The notes under the pieces are model-generated. The model was not told where the DNA came from. It ran no database searches and saw only the letters and a list, made by a program, of their open reading frames with translations. A program made the translations under genes and the position numbers. DNA of 64,000 nucleotides. Origin: Hyphomicrobiales bacterium. GTDB lineage: Bacteria; Pseudomonadota; Alphaproteobacteria; Rhizobiales; Beijerinckiaceae. Shown here piece after piece: positions 44,909 through 54,751 of the stretch; the stretch's first letter is position 1, and each line of letters begins with the position of its first letter. The stretch is taken from the NCBI GenBank assembly GCA_900470095.1, contig UBZM01000063.1, positions 62,001-126,000 of the forward strand, written 5' to 3'.

Positions 44909-47425
44909 ATGACGTCGACCCCAAAGAGCCGGTCTTTCAAAATGCGGCTCTCTCGATCAGTCGGACTTTCGGCCTTTATGTTGGCCGTTAGCGGTGGCGT
45001 TGTTTTTGCGCAGGCCGTGATTGTCCAAGGCAACCGCCGCGTCGACGCGGAGACCATTCGGTCCTATGCAGGGCAGGGTGGTCCGCAGGAGGTTCGGCAG
45101 AGCCTGATGGCGACCGGACTGTTCTCGAACGTCCAGGTCAGCCGCCGCGGCAACCAGACTGTGATCTCGGTTCACGAGAACGACACGATCAATCGCGTCG
45201 CCTTCGAAGGCAACAAGCGCCTCAAGAGCGAGATCCTGCTGCAACAGGTCGAATCGAAGGCCCGTGGCCCTCTGAGCCAGGCGCTGATCGACTCCGATGT
45301 GCAGCGCCTGAAGGAGGTCTATCGCCGGGCCGGTTACGGCACTGCGACGATCTCCGGGCGTATCGCGCCATTGCCCAACGGTCGTTCGGACGTGGTCTTC
45401 ACCATTGTCGAGAGCGGCAAGACCGGCATCAAGGAAATCAATTTCGCGGGTAACGGCGCCTATTCGGCATCGCGTCTGCGCGGGTTGATGAGCTCGACGG
45501 AATCGAATTTCCTCAGCTTCATCAAGACCTCCGACGTCTATGATCCCGACCGTATCGCGTCCGATCTCGATCTGGTTCGCCGCTTCTATCTGAAGAACGG
45601 CTATGCCGATTTCCGGGTCGTTGCGAGCGACGCGCGCTTCGATGACGCCAAGGGTGGCTGGGTCATCGACGTCACGGTCGATGAAGGGCCGCAGTACAAG
45701 GTCGGCAACGTCGCGGTGGATTCGCAGCTCAGCGATATCGACTCGGCGACGATGCAAAGGCTCCTCGCGACCTCGGCTGGCGATACCTACAATGCCGAGG
45801 CGGTCGAAAAGTCGCTCGTCAACCTCACGACCGAAGTGTCCCGCCGTGGTCATCCCTTTGCGCAGGTTCGCCCCCGCGGTGAGCGTGACGCCGCTGGGCG
45901 CCTGATCGGCATCACCTATGTCGTCGAAGACGGACCGCGGGTCTATGTCGAGCGCATCAATGTGCGCGGCAATACACGGACCCGCGACTATGTGGTCCGC
46001 CGCGAGCTCGACCTGGGTGAGGGCGATGCCTACAATAAGGTGATGGTTGATCGCGCCGAGCGGCGCCTGAACAATCTCGGCTTCTTCAACAAGGTTCGCA
46101 TCACCAATGAGCCGGGCAGCGCGCCTGACCGGGTCATCATGAACATCGACGTCGAGGACAAGGCCACTGGCTCCTTCTCGATCGCGGGCGGTTATTCGAC
46201 GTCTGACGGTGTCATCGGCGAAGTCTCGCTGTCGGAATCCAACTTCCTTGGCCGCGGCCAGTTCGTGAAGATTGCCGGCACGTTGGGTCAGCGGACGCAG
46301 GGCATCGACTTCTCGTTCACCGAGCCCTATTTCCTCGGTCGCCGGATCGCGGCCGGTATCGACCTGTTCTCGAAGTACAACGACAACTACAATATCGGCC
46401 GCTACGAGAGCCGTGTGACCGGCGGTCAGCTGCGGTTCACCTTCCCGATCACGGAAGAGTTCTCGATCACGCCGCGCTATTCGCTCTATACGACCGAGAT
46501 CAAGATCCCGAACACGTCGAGCCGGCCGTATAACGACTGCTCGTTCCCGATCCCCGGGATCACACCCGGACCGGGGTCGAGCTTTCCAGCAACGCAGAAC
46601 TTCAACTGCGTGACGAATGGCGAAGCGACGCTCGCGGTCAAGGAAGCCCGCGGCGAAACGCTGACCTCCCTTGCGGGCGTGACGCTGAACTACAACTCGC
46701 TTGATAACTACCAGACGCCGCGCAACGGCTTCATTGCGGAGTTGAAGCCGGAATTCGCGGGCCTTGGCGGCGACTCGAAGTTCCTTCGTGTCGCGGCGGA
46801 TGCGCGCTACTACCGCGAGATCTTCGACGATGTCGTCGGCTTCCTCCGGGTCCAGGGCGGTCACGTCCAGGCGACGGAAGGTACCCTGCGCATGGTCGAT
46901 CACTACTTCCTCGGCCCGAGCCTGGTGCGTGGCTTCGCTCCGTCGGGCATCGGTCCGCGCGACGTGCTGAACGACCCGACGGCCAACGCTCTCGGCGGCC
47001 AGTCGTATTTCGGTGGCTCGGTCGAAGTGCAGTTCCCGATCTGGGGCCTGCCGCGTGACCTTGGCCTGCGCGGCGCGATCTTCGCCGATGCCGGTACGCT
47101 GTTCGACTATGATGGCGGCTCGAAGGTGATCACCAGCCCGATCCCGACGACGAACGGGCTTTGCCCGGGTGGGTCGGAGCCCCGGCAGTTCAATGTCCCG
47201 AGCACGTCCCAGTTCCAGAGCAACGTGGCCTGCGTTCGCGACAAGAACGTCATCCGCTCCTCGATCGGCGCGAGCCTGCTCTGGCAGTCGCCGCTCGGGC
47301 CGATCCGGTTCGACTATGCTTATGCTCTCAGCAAGGATGAGGGCACGCGCGATCCGCTCACCGGTGTCCGCTATGGCGGCGACCGTCTGCAGGCCTTCCG
47401 CTTCTCCGGCGGCACACGCTTCTGA
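44909..47425 (+). CDS. bamA: Outer membrane protein assembly factor BamA
   Basis: BamA folds barrel proteins into the outer membrane. From the ATG at 44909 it has 838 residues. The signal peptide is unusually long (about 1-35, ending VVFAQA) because of a polar N-terminal leader; an ATG 11 codons later (MRLSRSVG) would give a shorter one. Five POTRA domains follow to about residue 410, each with the beta-alpha-alpha-beta-beta pattern. The 16-stranded barrel contains SLVRGF, the VRGF motif of loop 6, and ends in phenylalanine (FSGGTRF). Extracellular loops with cysteine pairs are visible near 545-575. Confidence 0.95.
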   Translation: MTSTPKSRSFKMRLSRSVGLSAFMLAVSGGVVFAQAVIVQGNRRVDAETIRSYAGQGGPQEVRQSLMATGLFSNVQVSRRGNQTVISVHENDTINRVAFEGNKRLKSEILLQQVESKARGPLSQALIDSDVQRLKEVYRRAGYGTATISGRIAPLPNGRSDVVFTIVESGKTGIKEINFAGNGAYSASRLRGLMSSTESNFLSFIKTSDVYDPDRIASDLDLVRRFYLKNGYADFRVVASDARFDDAKGGWVIDVTVDEGPQYKVGNVAVDSQLSDIDSATMQRLLATSAGDTYNAEAVEKSLVNLTTEVSRRGHPFAQVRPRGERDAAGRLIGITYVVEDGPRVYVERINVRGNTRTRDYVVRRELDLGEGDAYNKVMVDRAERRLNNLGFFNKVRITNEPGSAPDRVIMNIDVEDKATGSFSIAGGYSTSDGVIGEVSLSESNFLGRGQFVKIAGTLGQRTQGIDFSFTEPYFLGRRIAAGIDLFSKYNDNYNIGRYESRVTGGQLRFTFPITEEFSITPRYSLYTTEIKIPNTSSRPYNDCSFPIPGITPGPGSSFPATQNFNCVTNGEATLAVKEARGETLTSLAGVTLNYNSLDNYQTPRNGFIAELKPEFAGLGGDSKFLRVAADARYYREIFDDVVGFLRVQGGHVQATEGTLRMVDHYFLGPSLVRGFAPSGIGPRDVLNDPTANALGGQSYFGGSVEVQFPIWGLPRDLGLRGAIFADAGTLFDYDGGSKVITSPIPTTNGLCPGGSEPRQFNVPSTSQFQSNVACVRDKNVIRSSIGASLLWQSPLGPIRFDYAYALSKDEGTRDPLTGVRYGGDRLQAFRFSGGTRF

Positions 47426-47429
47426 CGCG

Positions 47430-47449
47430 GCGGGGCGGCTACGCCCCGC
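47430..47449 (+). repeat. Hairpin between bamA and lpxD
   Basis: Perfect 8-bp arms GCGGGGCG and CGCCCCGC enclose the loop GCTA, starting 5 bases after the bamA stop and ending 14 bases before the lpxD ATG. No T-run follows. Its position suggests influence on lpxD translation or on message decay rather than termination. Confidence 0.55.
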
Positions 47450-47463
47450 AACGGACCCATTTC

Positions 47464-48525
47464 ATGTCAGATCCTCAATTCTTTCCGATCGCGACCTCGC
47501 TGAGCTACGGCGAGGTCGCTGCCGTTTCAGGCATCACTCTTCCCGAAGGCGTGGATGCCACGCGGCTCGTTACTGGCGCGGCTGCCCTCGAGGTGGCAGG
47601 GCCTGACGACATCGCCTATATGGACAACCCCAAATATACGGATGCGCTGGCCGGAACTTCGGCAGGGCTATGCCTGGTCTCGTCTCGCTTTGCCGCCCGC
47701 GTTCCCTCGGGCACCGTCGCACTTATCTCGCCCGCGCCCTATCATGCCTTTGCCAGGATCATGGCGCGCTTCTATCCAGAAGCGCTTAAGCCGCGGTCGG
47801 TCTTTGGCTCGCAGGGCGTCGCGCCGGGGGCTTTCGTCCACGCGACCGCAAGGATCGAGGATAACGTCACGATCGATCCGGGCGCCGTTGTCGGCCCCGG
47901 TGCCGAGATCGGCGCCGGTTCCGTGATCGCCTCGCATGCCGTGATCGGACCCCAGGTTCGAATCGGGCGTGATTGCGCGATCGGCGCCGGTAGCACCTTG
48001 CAATCGGCCCTGATCGGAAATCGGGTCATCATTCACCCGGGTGTCCGGATCGGCCAGGACGGCTTTGGTTTCGCGATGAGCCCGAAGGGCCATATGAAAG
48101 TGCCTCAGATCGGGCGGGTCATCATCCAGGATGATGTCGAGATCGGCGCCAATAGCTGCATCGACCGAGGCGCAAGCCGAGATACGGTCATCGGTGAAGG
48201 GACCAAGATCGATAACCTCGTTCAGATCGGCCATAACTGCGTGATCGGCCGCCATTGCGTGATCGTTTCGCAGGTCGGCATCGCCGGTTCTTCGACCCTG
48301 GAAGATTTCGTCGTGCTCGGCGGCCAGGTCGGACTCGCCGGCCATCTCACGGTCGGGATGGGTGCGCAGGTTGCCGCTCAGAGCGGCGTCGCCGGTGACA
48401 TCCCTCGCGGCGCGCGCTATGGCGGTTATCCCGCGCAGCCGGCGCTCAGCTGGGCGCGCGAGACAGCGCTTCTCAAATCTCTTGTTGCAAAGCGCGGCAA
48501 GTCTTCGGGCGGTTCGGAGAGCTGA
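47464..48525 (+). CDS. lpxD: UDP-3-O-(3-hydroxyacyl)glucosamine N-acyltransferase
   Basis: LpxD adds the N-linked hydroxyacyl chain from ACP in lipid A synthesis. The 353 residues comprise an N-terminal uridine-binding domain (about 1-105), then many left-handed beta-helix hexapeptide repeats (I/V/L-G-x-x-x-x) from about 115 to 300, and a C-terminal helix. The catalytic histidine lies in the [19 protein letters not shown] region. It follows bamA directly, with no skp/ompH between, and precedes fabZ by 210 bases. Confidence 0.95.
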   Translation: MSDPQFFPIATSLSYGEVAAVSGITLPEGVDATRLVTGAAALEVAGPDDIAYMDNPKYTDALAGTSAGLCLVSSRFAARVPSGTVALISPAPYHAFARIMARFYPEALKPRSVFGSQGVAPGAFVHATARIEDNVTIDPGAVVGPGAEIGAGSVIASHAVIGPQVRIGRDCAIGAGSTLQSALIGNRVIIHPGVRIGQDGFGFAMSPKGHMKVPQIGRVIIQDDVEIGANSCIDRGASRDTVIGEGTKIDNLVQIGHNCVIGRHCVIVSQVGIAGSSTLEDFVVLGGQVGLAGHLTVGMGAQVAAQSGVAGDIPRGARYGGYPAQPALSWARETALLKSLVAKRGKSSGGSES

Positions 48526-48735
48526 GGATACGCGAGAGCGCGAGGCAGCCTTCGCAATCCAGGCGAAGAGTGGGCCTGGTGTCGAATTCGCTTGATCGTC
48601 CGGTACCATTTCCGGCAAACGGGCATAGAAGCTGACAGGAACCCGGCGCCAGCCGCATCCTCCTGTTCCGGCATCGATTTAAACGATACAACTTTGCGGG
48701 CGAAGCCGGCAGGCCTGCGCGGGAGACGGGAGAGC

Positions 48736-49194
48736 ATGACCGACGCGACGACATCGCTGGGTGTGGCCGATATTCAGAAGATCATGGCCTGCATTCCCCA
48801 CCGCTATCCGTTCCTTCTCGTCGACCGTGTCATCGAGATGAATGGCGACGAGTCCGGCATTGGCATCAAGAACGTCACCGCCAACGAACCCCAGTTCACC
48901 GGACATTTCCCCGGCCGTCCGGTCTTTCCGGGTGTGTTGATGATCGAGGCCATGGCGCAGACCGCCGGCGTGCTCGTCGTCAGCGCGCGGGGAATTGACG
49001 AGGAAGCGGTACAGTCCGTCCTCTTCACCACGATCGACAAGGCCAAGTTCCGCAAACCGGTCGTGCCGGGCGATACCTTGCGTTTCCACCTCACCAAGGT
49101 CGCCCGCAAGCGCAATATCTGGTTCTATCGCGGTGAGGCGAAAGTTGACGGCGTGCTTGTCGCGGAGGCTGAGATCTCCGCGATGGTGGCTTAA
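48736..49194 (+). CDS. fabZ: 3-hydroxyacyl-ACP dehydratase FabZ
   Basis: FabZ dehydrates 3-hydroxyacyl-ACP and competes with LpxA/LpxD for the same substrate. From [14 protein letters not shown] it has 152 residues. The hot-dog fold motifs are [15 protein letters not shown], the catalytic histidine in [13 protein letters not shown], and the glutamate in [10 protein letters not shown]. An open frame extends to 48592, but GGGAGACGGGAGAGC just before 48736 marks the start. Placement between lpxD and lpxA is the standard arrangement linking fatty acid and lipid A flux. Confidence 0.95.
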   Translation: MTDATTSLGVADIQKIMACIPHRYPFLLVDRVIEMNGDESGIGIKNVTANEPQFTGHFPGRPVFPGVLMIEAMAQTAGVLVVSARGIDEEAVQSVLFTTIDKAKFRKPVVPGDTLRFHLTKVARKRNIWFYRGEAKVDGVLVAEAEISAMVA

Positions 49195-49232
49195 GGCCAG
49201 CCGCTTTCCGTCGAAATCAGGACAGAACCTTC

Positions 49233-50042
49233 ATGAGTGCGACTATCCATCCGATGTCGGTCGTCGACCCGGCTGCGCAGCTGGGCGAGGGGGTCGTTAT
49301 CGGTCCGTTCTGCACGGTCGGCCCCCATGTCGTTCTCGGGGACGGCGCTGAGCTGTTGAGCCACGTTGCAATCGCCGGCCGAACCACGATCGGCCCCCGG
49401 ACCAGGATCTACCCCTTCGCTTCCATCGGCCACCCGCCGCAGGATCTCAAATATCATGGCGAGCCGTCGACGCTGACGATTGGCGCGGATTGCATGATCC
49501 GCGAAGGCGTGACGATGAATCCGGGCACCGAAGGCGGCGGCATGAAGACGGTCATCGGCGACCGCTGCCTGTTCCTTGCCAATTCGCATGTCGGCCACGA
49601 CAACGAGATCGGCAACAACGTCATCTTTTCGAACAACGTGATGAGCGCCGGCCATGTCAAGGTTGGCGACTATGTCATCGTCAGTGGCGGGACGGGACTC
49701 CACCAGTTCGTTCGCATCGGAGAGCACGCCTTCATCGGCGGCGGCGCCGGCGTGATGAATGATGTCATTCCCTTCGGCATGGTGCGGGACAATCCTGCGC
49801 ATCTGGCCGGGCTCAATCTGGTCGGGCTGAAGCGGCGTGGTTTCTCGCGGGAGCAGATTCATGAGCTGCGCCGCGCCTATCGCCTGCTCTTCGCCGATGA
49901 AGGCACCTTGGCCGAGCGTGTCGAAGATGTGGCGACTGAATTTGCGTCGCACCCGCTGATGCTCGAGATCCTCGATTTCATCCGCTCGGGCAGCGACCGC
50001 GCCATCTGCATTCCGCGCGACGTCAACGCGCCCGACCGGTGA
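49233..50042 (+). CDS. lpxA: UDP-N-acetylglucosamine O-acyltransferase
   Basis: LpxA performs the first acylation of lipid A synthesis with 3-hydroxyacyl-ACP. The 269-residue protein is a trimeric left-handed beta-helix: hexapeptide repeats such as GVVIGPFCTVGPHVVLGD run to about residue 190, followed by a helical C-terminal domain. The catalytic histidine is in LANSHVGHDNEIGNNV. The stop overlaps the lpxI GTG by four bases. Confidence 0.95.
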   Translation: MSATIHPMSVVDPAAQLGEGVVIGPFCTVGPHVVLGDGAELLSHVAIAGRTTIGPRTRIYPFASIGHPPQDLKYHGEPSTLTIGADCMIREGVTMNPGTEGGGMKTVIGDRCLFLANSHVGHDNEIGNNVIFSNNVMSAGHVKVGDYVIVSGGTGLHQFVRIGEHAFIGGGAGVMNDVIPFGMVRDNPAHLAGLNLVGLKRRGFSREQIHELRRAYRLLFADEGTLAERVEDVATEFASHPLMLEILDFIRSGSDRAICIPRDVNAPDR

Positions 50043-50899
50043 GCACGGGCAGCGACGCAGCGACCGGCGCCTTTCCTCTCGCGATCATAGCCGGAGGCGG
50101 CGAATACCCTCCGCATCTGGCCCGGCTGGCGACAGCGCGGGGGCATCAGCTTTATATCGCGGCGATCGACGGCGCAGCCAACCCGAGCGATTTCGATCCT
50201 GAATCCTCGCGTGTCTATCGCCTGGGACAACTCGGGCGATTGCTCGACGAGCTCAAGCGACGCGGGATCGTCGATATCGTCATGATCGGCGCGCTGCCGC
50301 GGCCGAGCTTTGGCTCGCTGATGCCCGAGCCCTCGACGCTGAAATACCTGCCCCACTTCGCTCGCGCCTTTCGCGGCGGAGACGATCATTTGCTCAAGGG
50401 CGTGGTCCAGTTCTTCGAGGGGCGGGGTTTTCGCGTTCATGGTCCAGCCGAGATCGCTCCGGGCTTGACCGCGCCGCTCGGCCCACTGGGGCGCCGCAGC
50501 GTCTCGGCCGTGGCGCGCGACGGCATCGAACATGGCTTCTCCTTGCTGGCGGCTTTGTCGCCCTTCGATGTCGGTCAGGCCGCAATCGTTGCCGATCATC
50601 GTATCGTGGCAATTGAGGCTGCAGAGGGTACCGACGCCATGATCAGGCGCGTCGCCGAGCTGGTGAGCGCAGGGCGTCTCAAGATCGACAAGGGCGACGG
50701 CGTTCTGGTCAAGGCCCCCAAGGACGGCCAAGACCTGCGCGTCGACATGCCGGCGATCGGACCTGAAACCCTGCGGAACGCGGCCAAGGCCGGACTCTCC
50801 GGCATCGCACTTCGCGCCGGCAATGTGCTAGTCGGAGACAGCGTTCGACTGGGCGCACTGGCCGACGAGCTTGGCCTCTTCGTCGAGGGCGTCGCGTGA
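50039..50899 (+). CDS. lpxI: UDP-2,3-diacylglucosamine pyrophosphatase LpxI
   Basis: LpxI hydrolyses UDP-2,3-diacylglucosamine to lipid X, taking the place of LpxH in alphaproteobacteria. The 286-residue protein shows the DUF1009 pattern: LAIIAGGGEYPPHLARLA at the N terminus, VYRLGQLGRLLDELKRRG and the VMIGALPRPSF stretch. The C-terminal domain has EGTDAMIRRVAEL and KGDGVLVKAPKDGQD. It uses a GTG start overlapping lpxA, and its own stop overlaps lpxB, so lpxA-lpxI-lpxB is tightly coupled. Confidence 0.95.
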   Translation: MSTGSDAATGAFPLAIIAGGGEYPPHLARLATARGHQLYIAAIDGAANPSDFDPESSRVYRLGQLGRLLDELKRRGIVDIVMIGALPRPSFGSLMPEPSTLKYLPHFARAFRGGDDHLLKGVVQFFEGRGFRVHGPAEIAPGLTAPLGPLGRRSVSAVARDGIEHGFSLLAALSPFDVGQAAIVADHRIVAIEAAEGTDAMIRRVAELVSAGRLKIDKGDGVLVKAPKDGQDLRVDMPAIGPETLRNAAKAGLSGIALRAGNVLVGDSVRLGALADELGLFVEGVA

Positions 50900-52059
50900 A
50901 CCGGCCCTTCAGACTCGCCGTCATTGCGGGCGAAGCGTCTGGTGATGCTCTGGCACTGCGTTTTCTCACCGTCCTGCGGCAGCGGTTGGGTGATCGTCCG
51001 CTCGAGATCGTGGGCGTCGGCGGAGAGGGCCTGATCGCACAGGGACTGCGGCCGCTTTTTCCCCAATCCGATATCGCCGTGATGGGGTTTGGTCCGGTCC
51101 TGGCGAGGCTGCCCCTGTTGCTCCGGCGCATGTCTGATGCAGCCAAGGGGGTCGTTGCTTTCGCGCCTGATCTCCTGCTCACCATCGACAGCCCGGATTT
51201 CTCGCTGCGCGTCGCGAAAAAAGTCCGACGGGCATCGTCCGCAATCCCGATTGCGCATTGGGTTTGCCCCAGCGTCTGGGCCTGGCGTTCGGGCCGCGCC
51301 CGCAAGATGGCGCCACATGTCGATCGCATCCTGGCGCTGTTACCCTTCGAGCCGGCTGCGCTGGAAAGGCTGGGCGGCCCGAAGACGATCTATGTCGGTC
51401 ACCCCTTGATCGAGCGGCTTGCCGAGCTGCGGCCGAGTGACGAGGAACAGGTGCGGCGCAATGCCCCTTCGACGCCGGACATCCTGGTCCTTCCCGGCAG
51501 CCGCCGCTCGGAAATCAACCACCTCATGCCGGCCTTTGGCGAGACGGTCTCACGCATCGCGGACAAGGTGCCCGGCGCGCGCTTCGTGCTGCCGGCCGTG
51601 CCGCATCTGCGCAGCATGATCGAAGAGGCTGCCTCAAGCTGGCCGGTGAAGCCGCATCTCGTCGATGGCGAGGACGCCAAGCTTGCAGCTTTTCGCACGG
51701 CGCGCGCAGCACTCGCGGCCTCCGGGACCGTGACGCTCGAACTTGCCTTGGCACAGGTGCCTCTCGTCGCAGCTTATCGCGGCGCTGCTTGGGAAGCGAT
51801 GCTGGCGCGCAGGCTGATCAAGCTGCCCACCGTGATCCTGCCCAATCTCGTTGCGGGCGCGCGTATCGTTCCCGAGTTCATCCAGGACGAAGCCTCACCC
51901 GAAGCGCTCAGCGCAGCCTTGTTGGCGGTCCTGAGCGATGGCCCTGTGCGCGAGGCCCAGCTTACCGGCTTCGCGGATGTCGAGCGCATCATGAAATCGG
52001 CCGGGGCGAGCCCGGCCGAGAACGCGGTCGATGCCGCCCTGGGACTATTGGCGGCCTGA
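50896..52059 (+). CDS. lpxB: Lipid A disaccharide synthase
   Basis: LpxB is the GT-B (GT19) glycosyltransferase joining lipid X to UDP-diacylglucosamine. The 387 residues begin from a GTG with FRLAVIAGEASGDALALRFL, then PDLLLTIDSPDFSLRVAKKV and WVCPSVWAWRSGRARKM. The C-terminal half has LVLPGSRRSEINHL and AASGTVTLELALAQVPLV, the nucleotide-sugar part. It ends the bamA-lpx run and converges on the Bug-type gene across 17 bases. Confidence 0.95.
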   Translation: MNRPFRLAVIAGEASGDALALRFLTVLRQRLGDRPLEIVGVGGEGLIAQGLRPLFPQSDIAVMGFGPVLARLPLLLRRMSDAAKGVVAFAPDLLLTIDSPDFSLRVAKKVRRASSAIPIAHWVCPSVWAWRSGRARKMAPHVDRILALLPFEPAALERLGGPKTIYVGHPLIERLAELRPSDEEQVRRNAPSTPDILVLPGSRRSEINHLMPAFGETVSRIADKVPGARFVLPAVPHLRSMIEEAASSWPVKPHLVDGEDAKLAAFRTARAALAASGTVTLELALAQVPLVAAYRGAAWEAMLARRLIKLPTVILPNLVAGARIVPEFIQDEASPEALSAALLAVLSDGPVREAQLTGFADVERIMKSAGASPAENAVDAALGLLAA

Positions 52060-52076
52060 TCAGCGCGGTGCAGCGC

Positions 52077-53069
52077 TCATTCGAGCGCCGCACCCGATGC
52101 CTTGGCGATGGGGCCCCATTTCGCGAATTCGACCTTGACGTGTTCGCCCAGGGCTTCCGGTGTCGAGCCGACGATGACGGCGCTGACATCGTTCAAGCGC
52201 TGCTTCACCGTGGGATCTGTCAGCGCCTTGTTGGCCTCGGCGTTCAAGCGCTCGACGACTGGCCTTGGCATATTCGCCGGACCAAACAGCGCGTTCCACG
52301 TATAGGTTTCATAGCCGGCAAGACCACCTTCGGCGATGGTCGGTATCTCCGGGAACGAGGGCACGCGCTCCTTCGTAGTAACGCCGATCGCGCGGAGTTG
52401 GCCGCTGCGAATGAACTGCGCGGAGGAGGGCAGGTTGTCGAACATGATCGGCACGGCGCCCGACACGACATCGTTGAGCGCCGGGCCGGCGCCGCGGTAG
52501 GGAACATGGTTCATGCTCACGCCGCCGAGCGACTTGAAGAGCTCTCCCGAAAGATGCAGCGGCGTGCCCACACCCGATGAGGCGTAGGAGTACTTGCCTG
52601 GGTTGTCCTTCAGGACCTTGACGACCTCCTGGACCGTCTTGGCCGGAAAGCTCGGGTGTACGACCATGACGTTGGGCACGACCGCCAACAGGGAGATCGG
52701 CGTGAAATCCTTGACCGGATCGAATGTCACGACCTTGAGGATCGCCGGATTGAGGGCATGGGTCGAAATCGTGCCCATCAGGATCGTATAGCCATCGGGC
52801 GCGGCGCGTGCGACCGCGGTCGAGCCGACATTGCCGCCTGCGCCGGCGCGGTTCTCGATCACCACTTGCTGGCCAAGCGACTCGGCCATTTTCGCACCGA
52901 CAAGGCGGGCGACGATATCGGTCGAGCCGCCAGCGGCAAAGGGCACGACCAGCATGATCGGCCGTGCCGGGAAGCTCTGGGCTCGCGCGGGCAAGCTGCC
53001 GGCCACGAGGGCGGACGCCCCGGCCCCAGCCATGAAAGCGCGGCGGTTCGGTGTTGTGATGCGGTCCAT
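52077..53069 (-). CDS. Tripartite tricarboxylate transporter substrate-binding protein (Bug family)
   Basis: A 330-residue periplasmic binding protein. The N terminus MDRITTPNRRAFMAG carries an Arg-Arg pair followed by a hydrophobic stretch to ARAQS, so export is probably by the Tat route. The mature protein has the Bug signature FPARPIMLVVPFAAGGSTDIVAR read in pieces (PIMLVVPFAAGGSTD) and ENRAGAGGNVGS. No TctA/TctB membrane genes are nearby, so it is an orphan of the kind Bug proteins often are. Ligands are usually carboxylates; this one is unknown. An upstream ATG at 53135 is not supported. Confidence 0.85.
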   Translation of the reverse strand: MDRITTPNRRAFMAGAGASALVAGSLPARAQSFPARPIMLVVPFAAGGSTDIVARLVGAKMAESLGQQVVIENRAGAGGNVGSTAVARAAPDGYTILMGTISTHALNPAILKVVTFDPVKDFTPISLLAVVPNVMVVHPSFPAKTVQEVVKVLKDNPGKYSYASSGVGTPLHLSGELFKSLGGVSMNHVPYRGAGPALNDVVSGAVPIMFDNLPSSAQFIRSGQLRAIGVTTKERVPSFPEIPTIAEGGLAGYETYTWNALFGPANMPRPVVERLNAEANKALTDPTVKQRLNDVSAVIVGSTPEALGEHVKVEFAKWGPIAKASGAALE

Positions 53070-53125
53070 CTGGCGTTTTCCGTCATTGCTCTGCGGAACG
53101 CAGGTTATGGCGGCGCACCATATGA

Positions 53126-53159
53126 TAAACCCCACCGGATTGTTAAATCCGATGGGGTT
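53126..53159 (-). terminator. Intrinsic terminator of gltA
   Basis: On the minus strand, 34 bases after the gltA stop, 14-base arms (AACCCCATCGGATT and AATCCGGTGGGGTT) pair at 13 positions around a TAAC loop. TTTATCAT follows. This separates gltA from the downstream Bug-type gene. Confidence 0.7.
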
Positions 53160-53193
53160 CGACCTTCGTCATAAAGATCGTGTCAGGTTGTTC

Positions 53194-54483
53194 TCAGCGA
53201 CGGCCGATCGGCGTGTAATCGCGCTTCGGCGACCCGGTATAGAGCTGGCGCGGGCGGCCGATCCGCTGGGACGGATCCTCGATCATTTCCTTCCACTGCG
53301 CGATCCAGCCGACGGTGCGGGCGAGCGCAAAGAGGGCGGTGAACATCGAGGTCGGGAAGCCCATCGCCTTCAAGGTGATGCCCGAATAGAAATCGATGTT
53401 CGGATAGAGCTTCTTCTCAATGAAGTAGCTGTCGCTGAGCGCGATGCGCTCAAGCTCGATCGCCACGTCGAGCAATGGGTCGTCCTTGATGCCGAGCTCG
53501 TTCAGCACCTCATGCGACGTCTTCTGCATGATCTTGGCGCGCGGATCGTAGTTCTTGTAGACGCGATGCCCGAAGCCCATCAGGCGGAACGGGTCGTTCT
53601 TGTCCTTCGCCTTGGCGATGTATTTCGGGATGTTGTCGACCGACCCGATTTCCTCGAGCATCTTGAGGGCCGCTTCATTGGCTCCGCCATGCGCAGGGCC
53701 CCAGAGGCAGGCGATGCCGGCCGCGATGCAGGCGAAGGGATTGGCGCCCGAGGAACCGGCGAGACGCACCGTCGAGGTCGAGGCGTTCTGCTCGTGATCG
53801 GCGTGCAGGATGAAGATGCGGTCAAGTGCGCGCGACAGCACCGGGTTGACCTTGTACTCCTCAGCCGGCACCGCGAAGCACATGCGCAGGAAATTCGAGG
53901 TGTAGTCGAGCGAGTTCAGCGGATACACGAAAGGCTGGCCGATCGTATACTTGTAGGCCATCGCGGCCAGCGTCGGCAGCTTGGCGATCATCCGCATCGA
54001 CGCGATCATGCGCTGCTGCGGATCCGAGATGTCGGTCGAGTCGTGATAGAAGGCCGACATCGCGCCGACTGACGCCACCAGCACCGCCATCGGATGCGCG
54101 TCACGGCGGAAGCCCTGGAAGAAGCGGGCCATCTGCTCGTGCACCATGGTGTGGCGCGTTACGCGATAGTCGAAATCCGCCTTCTGCGCCGCTGTCGGCA
54201 GATCGCCGTAGAGCAGGAGATAGCAGGTCTCGAGAAAGTCGCCATGCTCGGCAAGCTGCTCGATCGGGTAGCCACGATGGAGCAGAACACCCTCGTCGCC
54301 GTCGATATAAGTGATTTCCGACTCGCAGCTCGCGGTCGAGGTGAAGCCGGGATCATAGGTGAACATCCCGGTTTGTGCGTAGAGCTTGCTGATATCGATG
54401 ACGGACGGGCCGATCGATCCGGTCTTGACCGTCAGGTCGACGGTTTTTCCGTCCACACTCAGCTGGCTGTTGGTTCCGCTCAT
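53194..54483 (-). CDS. gltA: Citrate synthase
   Basis: GltA condenses acetyl-CoA and oxaloacetate at the entry of the TCA cycle. The 429-residue protein is the large, hexameric NADH-sensitive type of Gram-negatives. The catalytic histidines are in [11 protein letters not shown] and in [14 protein letters not shown], with [24 protein letters not shown] sequence ([12 protein letters not shown]) and [10 protein letters not shown] between. A GAAAGGA site precedes the ATG. The gene lies between gltX and the Bug gene on the same strand with a terminator on either side, so it is probably monocistronic. Confidence 0.96.
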   Translation of the reverse strand: MSGTNSQLSVDGKTVDLTVKTGSIGPSVIDISKLYAQTGMFTYDPGFTSTASCESEITYIDGDEGVLLHRGYPIEQLAEHGDFLETCYLLLYGDLPTAAQKADFDYRVTRHTMVHEQMARFFQGFRRDAHPMAVLVASVGAMSAFYHDSTDISDPQQRMIASMRMIAKLPTLAAMAYKYTIGQPFVYPLNSLDYTSNFLRMCFAVPAEEYKVNPVLSRALDRIFILHADHEQNASTSTVRLAGSSGANPFACIAAGIACLWGPAHGGANEAALKMLEEIGSVDNIPKYIAKAKDKNDPFRLMGFGHRVYKNYDPRAKIMQKTSHEVLNELGIKDDPLLDVAIELERIALSDSYFIEKKLYPNIDFYSGITLKAMGFPTSMFTALFALARTVGWIAQWKEMIEDPSQRIGRPRQLYTGSPKRDYTPIGRR

Positions 54484-54534
54484 CGATACCGATCCTTTCA
54501 GGCTCGCTGCTGATCAATCTTCGTTCCATCCGAG

Positions 54535-54554
54535 CCGGCACGAAAGGGTGCCGG
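54535..54554 (-). repeat. Small hairpin in the gltA leader
   Basis: A 7-bp stem, CCGGCAC with GTGCCGG, around a 6-base loop lies about 50 bases upstream of the gltA ATG in the 268-base gap before gltX. A TATAAATATTG patch further upstream on the minus strand (near 54640-54655) is the most AT-rich part and a likely promoter area. I could not fix the hexamers. Confidence 0.35.
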
Positions 54555-54725
54555 AACGGCAATCATCATCCGAGTAGCTCTGCGTAACGGCCATGTGACG
54601 GGATTGCAGGCACGGGACGGTACATCCGACTGATACTAAAGCAATATTTATACTGGGCGCCGCTCCGGACACCCCCGGCATATGCGGCGTCACTAGCCCA
54701 TTTGCCCCTGGGGTTCAACCAATCA

Positions 54726-54750
54726 CAAAGGCGGGGCTGCCCTGCCTTTG
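54726..54750 (-). terminator. Probable terminator of gltX
   Basis: Arms CAAAGGCAGGGC and GCCCCGCCTTTG (minus strand) pair at 11 of 12 positions plus a wobble, beginning one base after the gltX stop. TTTGTGATT follows. The spacer is so short that the apical pairs must open. The shape still fits an intrinsic terminator between gltX and gltA. Confidence 0.55.
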
Positions 54751-54751
54751 A

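Noticed and set aside
44957-46903. 648-codon open frame on the minus strand within bamA
   Set aside because: Antisense shadow of BamA; composition is typical of complementary GC-rich codons, with no signal or motif.
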